Assembly: GCA_022844045.1 (NCBI GenBank)
Contig: JALHMM010000033.1
Span: 1 to 58,427 of the forward strand
Direction: 5' to 3'
Source: Reyranellaceae bacterium
GTDB lineage: Bacteria; Pseudomonadota; Alphaproteobacteria; Reyranellales; Reyranellaceae
Length of the DNA: 58,427 nt
The notes under the pieces: generated by a model
What the model was told of the DNA's origin: nothing
Databases searched by the model: none
Seen by the model: the letters and a program-made list of their open reading frames with translations, nothing else
In this document: piece after piece, positions 55,045 to 58,427 of the stretch
Position numbering within the stretch: the stretch's first letter is position 1
Layout: the number at the start of each line of letters is the position of its first letter
Translations under genes and position numbers: made by a program

Positions 55045-57279
55045 CTAGGTTTGTGACGGCGAATCCGGACGTTGGCCGCCTTCGAATCTCAGTAGCCGCA
55101 AGGCGTTCAAGGTCACCAGCACGGTTGCGCCCGTGTCCGCCATGATCGCCAGCCACAGGCCCGTCAGGCCCATGATGCTGGTCACCATGAACACGCCCTT
55201 GAGGCCGATGGCGAGCGCGACGTTCTGCCGGATCACCGCCATCGTGCCGCGCGACAGCCGGATGAGGCGAGCGACATCGGCCACGCGGCTGTTGAGGATC
55301 GCGGCGTCGGCCGTCTCCAGCGCGACATCGGTGCCGCTGCCCATCGCGATACCGACATCCGCCGCCGCGAGCGCCGGCGCGTCGTTGATGCCGTCGCCGA
55401 CCTGGGCGACCTTGCGACCCGCCGCGCGCAGCTCGCGGACGATGCGCAGCTTGTCCTCCGGCATGAGTTCGGCCTGGGCCTCGACACCGAGATCTTTGGC
55501 GATGGCCGCTGCCGTGCGCCGGTTGTCGCCGGTCAGGATCAAGCTGTCGACACCGAGCGCCTTCAGCTGCCGCAACCCCTCCCGGGCATCGGAACGCGGC
55601 TCGTCACGCACCGCCAGCAATCCGAGGACCTTGCCGTCTTCGACCAGCACGGCCACCGTTTTGCCGCTCTCCTCCAGCGCTTCGATCCGCGCCGCGATTT
55701 CGGGCGCCAAGTCCGCGCGGCCGGCAACAAAGCGCGGCGCTCCCAGAGAGAGCCACCGCCCGTCAACCCGACCTTCAAGCCCTCGGCCGGCGACAGCGCG
55801 CGCCTCGTCAGCCGCCGGGATCGCAACCCCGTCGGCGGCGGCGCGTTTGAGAACGGCCAAGGCGATCGGATGGCTCGAACCGGCTTCGAGCGCGGCCGCT
55901 AGACGAAGGACGCTCTCCGGGGTATCGCCCAGACCGACCACGTCCGTAACCTTGGGTTTGCCTTCGGTCAGGGTCCCTGTCTTGTCGAAGGCGATGGTTT
56001 GCAGACCGCCGGCGGCTTCAAGAACGGCGCCACCCTTCAGCAGCAGGCCGCGACGGGCACCTGCCGAAAGACCGGCGGCGATCGCGGCCGGCGTCGATAT
56101 CACGAGCGCGCACGGGCAGGCGATCAGCAGCATCGCCAACGCGCGGTAAACCCAGTCCGACCAGACGCCGCCGAAGGCGAGCGGCGGCACGATCGCAACC
56201 AGGACTGCAAGGACGACGACCGCGGGCGTGTACCAGGCCGAGAATCTGTCGATGAAGCGCTCGGTCGGCGCCTTGGCTTCCTGCGCCTCCTCGACCAGCC
56301 GGATGATCCGGGCAATGGTGTTGTCGGCTGCGGTGCGCTCGACAGCGACGACAAGGACGCCCTCGCCATTGATGCTGCCGGCGAATACCGCGTCGCCTTC
56401 GCCCTTCGTCTTGGGGACGGATTCGCCGGTGATCGGCGCTTCGTCAATCGACGACGCGCCGGAGAGAATTGTGCCATCGGCCGCGATCCGGTCGCCGGGC
56501 CGCACACGAATGCGCTGACCGACGGCGAGCGACGCCATTTCAACCTCGCGTACGGCGTCACCGTCAACGAGCAGCGCTGTGCGCGGGACGATATTGGCCA
56601 ACGCGCGAATGCTGGCCCGCGCGCGGCTCGCCGCATATCCCTCCAGCAACTCGCCGATCAGGAACAGGAAGACGACCACCGCCGCTTCCTCGGCCGCGCC
56701 AATGACAATGGCACCGGCCGCCGCGATGACCATGAGTGTCTCAATGCTGAACGGCGACCCGGCCATCGCCGCCGAGAATGCACGACGCGCGATGGGAATG
56801 GCGGCGATGGCCGTTGCTGCCACGAAGATCCATGACGCGTGCGCCGGCAGGATGAGGGAGACGCCGTACGCAACGACAACAAGGAGGCCGGCGACGAGCG
56901 TGAAACGCGCCTTGGCGCTTTGCCACCACCGACCTTCGCCAGACGCGTCGTCACCGTGACCGCCGTGGTCATGTCCTGCCTCGCCATGCGCCGCGTCCGC
57001 TCGCTTTCCGGATACGCGAGGGCCCTCGCGGTCGGCGGCGTCGATCGCCTTGTAACCCAGTGCGCTGACTGTCCGCTCGATCGCCGCGGTCTTGAGGATT
57101 GCGGGATCGCCGTCGACCGAAAGACTCTGTGTTGAGAACGTCACCCGGACGTCATCAGCGCCGGCGAGCCGCCGGACCGCCGTTTCAATCTTTCCGGCGC
57201 ACGAGCCGCAATCCATCCCCTCGACCCGGAAACGGAAGGTTGCTCGGGAAACTGACGGAGCGGTGGCGTCTGCGGGCAT
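55045..57279 (-). CDS. P1B-type Zn/Cd/Pb-exporting ATPase
   Basis: The 744-residue pump has an N-terminal HMA domain (GMDCGSCAGKIE), a His/Gly-rich linker (AHGEAGHDHGGHGDD), eight membrane helices with the transport motif ACPCALVIS, phosphorylation site DKTGTLTEGKP, HP motif (SSHPIALAV), and hinge GDGINDAPALAAADVGIAMG. The last helix carries DTGATVLVTLNALRLL, whose Asp marks the P1B-2 (ZntA/CadA) group. It heads the operon that runs on through the DsbA-like, membrane, PCuAC and SCO1 genes. A MerR-type dyad lies 36 bp upstream. Confidence 0.93.
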   Translation of the reverse strand: MPADATAPSVSRATFRFRVEGMDCGSCAGKIETAVRRLAGADDVRVTFSTQSLSVDGDPAILKTAAIERTVSALGYKAIDAADREGPRVSGKRADAAHGEAGHDHGGHGDDASGEGRWWQSAKARFTLVAGLLVVVAYGVSLILPAHASWIFVAATAIAAIPIARRAFSAAMAGSPFSIETLMVIAAAGAIVIGAAEEAAVVVFLFLIGELLEGYAASRARASIRALANIVPRTALLVDGDAVREVEMASLAVGQRIRVRPGDRIAADGTILSGASSIDEAPITGESVPKTKGEGDAVFAGSINGEGVLVVAVERTAADNTIARIIRLVEEAQEAKAPTERFIDRFSAWYTPAVVVLAVLVAIVPPLAFGGVWSDWVYRALAMLLIACPCALVISTPAAIAAGLSAGARRGLLLKGGAVLEAAGGLQTIAFDKTGTLTEGKPKVTDVVGLGDTPESVLRLAAALEAGSSHPIALAVLKRAAADGVAIPAADEARAVAGRGLEGRVDGRWLSLGAPRFVAGRADLAPEIAARIEALEESGKTVAVLVEDGKVLGLLAVRDEPRSDAREGLRQLKALGVDSLILTGDNRRTAAAIAKDLGVEAQAELMPEDKLRIVRELRAAGRKVAQVGDGINDAPALAAADVGIAMGSGTDVALETADAAILNSRVADVARLIRLSRGTMAVIRQNVALAIGLKGVFMVTSIMGLTGLWLAIMADTGATVLVTLNALRLLRFEGGQRPDSPSQT

Positions 57280-57314
57280 GGCTGTCCTGATTCGAGGCTC
57301 AGGCTACCCTGCAC

Positions 57315-57331
57315 CCTCTAGCGACTAGAGG
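57315..57331. promoter_or_regulatory. MerR-type operator/promoter of the P1B ATPase gene
   Basis: CCTCTAG, three bases, CTAGAGG is a perfect seven-base dyad, in phase with TTGAAC on the minus strand and a weak CAGGGT hexamer 19 bp downstream. It has the same geometry as the dyads at 43746 and 51032, but no merR gene is next to it. Confidence 0.65.
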
Positions 57332-57355
57332 TTCAAGCAGAATCGACGAGATCGC

Positions 57356-57811
57356 TTAGCGCCGCCTCTCGCCTATCAAGAAAAGGACAACACCGCCGAC
57401 GATCGCAACGTCTGCGAAATTGAAGGCCGGCCAGTGATAAGCACCCCAATGGAAATCGAGAAAGTCCGTCACCGCGCCCTGACGTACACGATCGAGCACA
57501 TTGCCGAGCGCTCCTCCGATCACAAGACCGAGGCCCGCGCCTACCCACCGATGGGGCGTACGCCAGAGCCAGATCGATAGGACGCCAATCACTGCCAGTC
57601 CGGCCAAGCTGAGCACCCACCAGGGCAAGGCGCTGAAGGACCCGAAACTCGCGCCGCGATTAAAGACCAGCACGAGGTTGAAGACCGGCAGGATTTCGAC
57701 GCCAGCCGAGAGGGGGGTGGCGAAGGCGAGCGCCAATGCCTTGCTGGCCTGATCGAAGACAAGGGCCGTGGCGGCGCAGGCCAGACCATCGCGCTGCGGT
57801 CGCTGTATCAC
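57356..57811 (-). CDS. lspA: Lipoprotein signal peptidase LspA, island copy 2
   Basis: The 151-residue protein carries the same boxes as the copy at 49665: VFDQASKALAL, FNLVLVFNRGASFGSF, GGALGNVLDR (catalytic Asp) and AFNFADVAIV (second Asp). The two copies are clearly similar along their whole length. It is upstream of the P-type ATPase gene, 76 bp from it, with the MerR-type dyad in between, so it has its own promoter or a longer transcript. Confidence 0.92.
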   Translation of the reverse strand: MIQRPQRDGLACAATALVFDQASKALALAFATPLSAGVEILPVFNLVLVFNRGASFGSFSALPWWVLSLAGLAVIGVLSIWLWRTPHRWVGAGLGLVIGGALGNVLDRVRQGAVTDFLDFHWGAYHWPAFNFADVAIVGGVVLFLIGERRR

Positions 57812-57925
57812 GGCGCGTCTGCGGAGGGCGCCACGCCACTGTCAGTTCGAAGCCGTGACGCCGCGCCCCGACGAGGCCCCATTGCGCGCCTCGCCGCTCC
57901 ACCGTCGCGCTTATACCGTAGCTCT

Positions 57926-58318
57926 CTAAAGCTTGAGAATGTGCTCATGATAGTGGCCGGGCAGAGACAGATTGGTTGGTGTCACCTTCAGGAAAGCGTC
58001 GATATCGTACGTCTGGGCTTCCGATCGAAACCGTTGAAACTCCGACCACTCGGCTCCGGTGAGTTTCCCCCAACGAGCCACACATCGTCTGGGCATTACG
58101 ATCCAGCTTCGCTGGGCTACCTTGTCAAAAGGAAACTCATTCTCGACCACGCGCCAGTGCTGAAGCTTTGAGAAGCGTTCATCTTCAGGCATTCGGCACA
58201 AAAGACACCCCCTGAATCTATCGCGAACGCGTTGCGCCCTCGCGACTTTGTATCGCCTCTCGGATTCGATTGTTCGTAGAGTGGTAAGTGGCCCCACTGA
58301 GAAACTTTGTGCGCTCAT
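57926..58318 (-). CDS. HIT-like (histidine triad-related) protein
   Basis: The 130-residue protein has CLLCRMPEDERF, HWRVVENEFPFDKVAQRSWIV (given in part), the segment MPRRCV, LTGAEWSEFQRF, and the C-terminal PGHYHEHILKL, in which H-x-H-x-H-x resembles the histidine triad of nucleotide hydrolases. Two cysteines with the histidines could hold zinc. The start is ATG 58318. Its substrate is unknown and it may belong to the flanking DNA rather than the metal cluster. Confidence 0.7.
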   Translation of the reverse strand: MSAQSFSVGPLTTLRTIESERRYKVARAQRVRDRFRGCLLCRMPEDERFSKLQHWRVVENEFPFDKVAQRSWIVMPRRCVARWGKLTGAEWSEFQRFRSEAQTYDIDAFLKVTPTNLSLPGHYHEHILKL

Positions 58319-58387
58319 CGCCTTCCACGTGGGATAGAAACGCTGTGACCAGCCGGCAGATATGTCGTCGTTGGACCGTTGACGCGG

Positions 58388-58427
58388 CTATTTCTTTCGC
58401 GCCTTGGCGACGGCGTCTTTCATGACG
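58388..58427 (-). CDS. 3' end of a gene cut by the window edge
   Basis: The minus strand reads ...MKDAVAKARKK followed by TAG at 58390-58388. The basic alanine/lysine-rich end is coding-like, but too little is visible to identify it. Confidence 0.35.
   Translation of the reverse strand, partial: VMKDAVAKARKK

Overview
The window is high-GC DNA with the ribosomal and housekeeping gene order typical of Alphaproteobacteria: rplU-rpmA-obgE-proB on one side, and proA, nadD, rsfS and rlmH on the other. Dispersed palindromic repeats fill its intergenic gaps. I cannot name the genus; a Rhodospirillales- or Hyphomicrobiales-like soil or water organism fits best. The window splits into a chromosomal backbone (1-16.18 kb) and a laterally acquired region (about 16.2 kb to the right edge) that begins at the 3' end of a tRNA-Ser gene with a P4-type integrase.

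Backbone, 1-16.18 kb: a TPR protein, an SDR enzyme, rlmH, rsfS, nadD, a secreted hypothetical, proA, a hypothetical, a PhzF-family protein, a five-gene peptide-type ABC importer (two ATPases, two permeases, a binding protein), proB, obgE, rpmA, rplU and tRNA-Ser(CGA). Four long inverted-repeat elements of about 128-152 bp and several shorter palindromes lie here. Every junction of the ABC operon carries one.

Mobile and defence region, 16.2-34.1 kb: integrase, a phage-type Dam methyltransferase, small hypotheticals, a DUF3768 gene, a second tyrosine recombinase, and then a lower-GC operon on the plus strand. That operon holds a GNAT-ABC ATPase fusion, a large DrmE-like protein, a DrmA-type helicase, a DrmB-type DUF1998 protein and a DrmC-type phospholipase D. 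This is a DISARM-like anti-phage system with no methyltransferase in the operon; the GNAT-ABC gene stands upstream instead. A small XRE regulator with its own dyad follows.

Metal-handling region, 34.7-57.8 kb: an ECF sigma factor/NrsF pair with matching promoter motifs, a free YtkA-like protein, a CusBA-type RND pump whose adaptor carries a YtkA-like domain, MerT/MerR, a lone DUF2282 (bufferin-type) peptide with a porin, a CDF transporter with an HMA domain, two lspA copies, a TRAP transporter, and a P1B ATPase operon that continues through DsbA-like, PCuAC and SCO1 proteins. Three MerR-type operators with the same geometry sit in front of merT, the CDF gene and the P-type ATPase gene. Truncated remnants (DctM and H+-pyrophosphatase C-termini) mark recombination scars. 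The window ends in a HIT-like protein and the last codons of another gene. No right-hand attachment site was found by eye, so the element may continue outside the window or consist of several stacked insertions.
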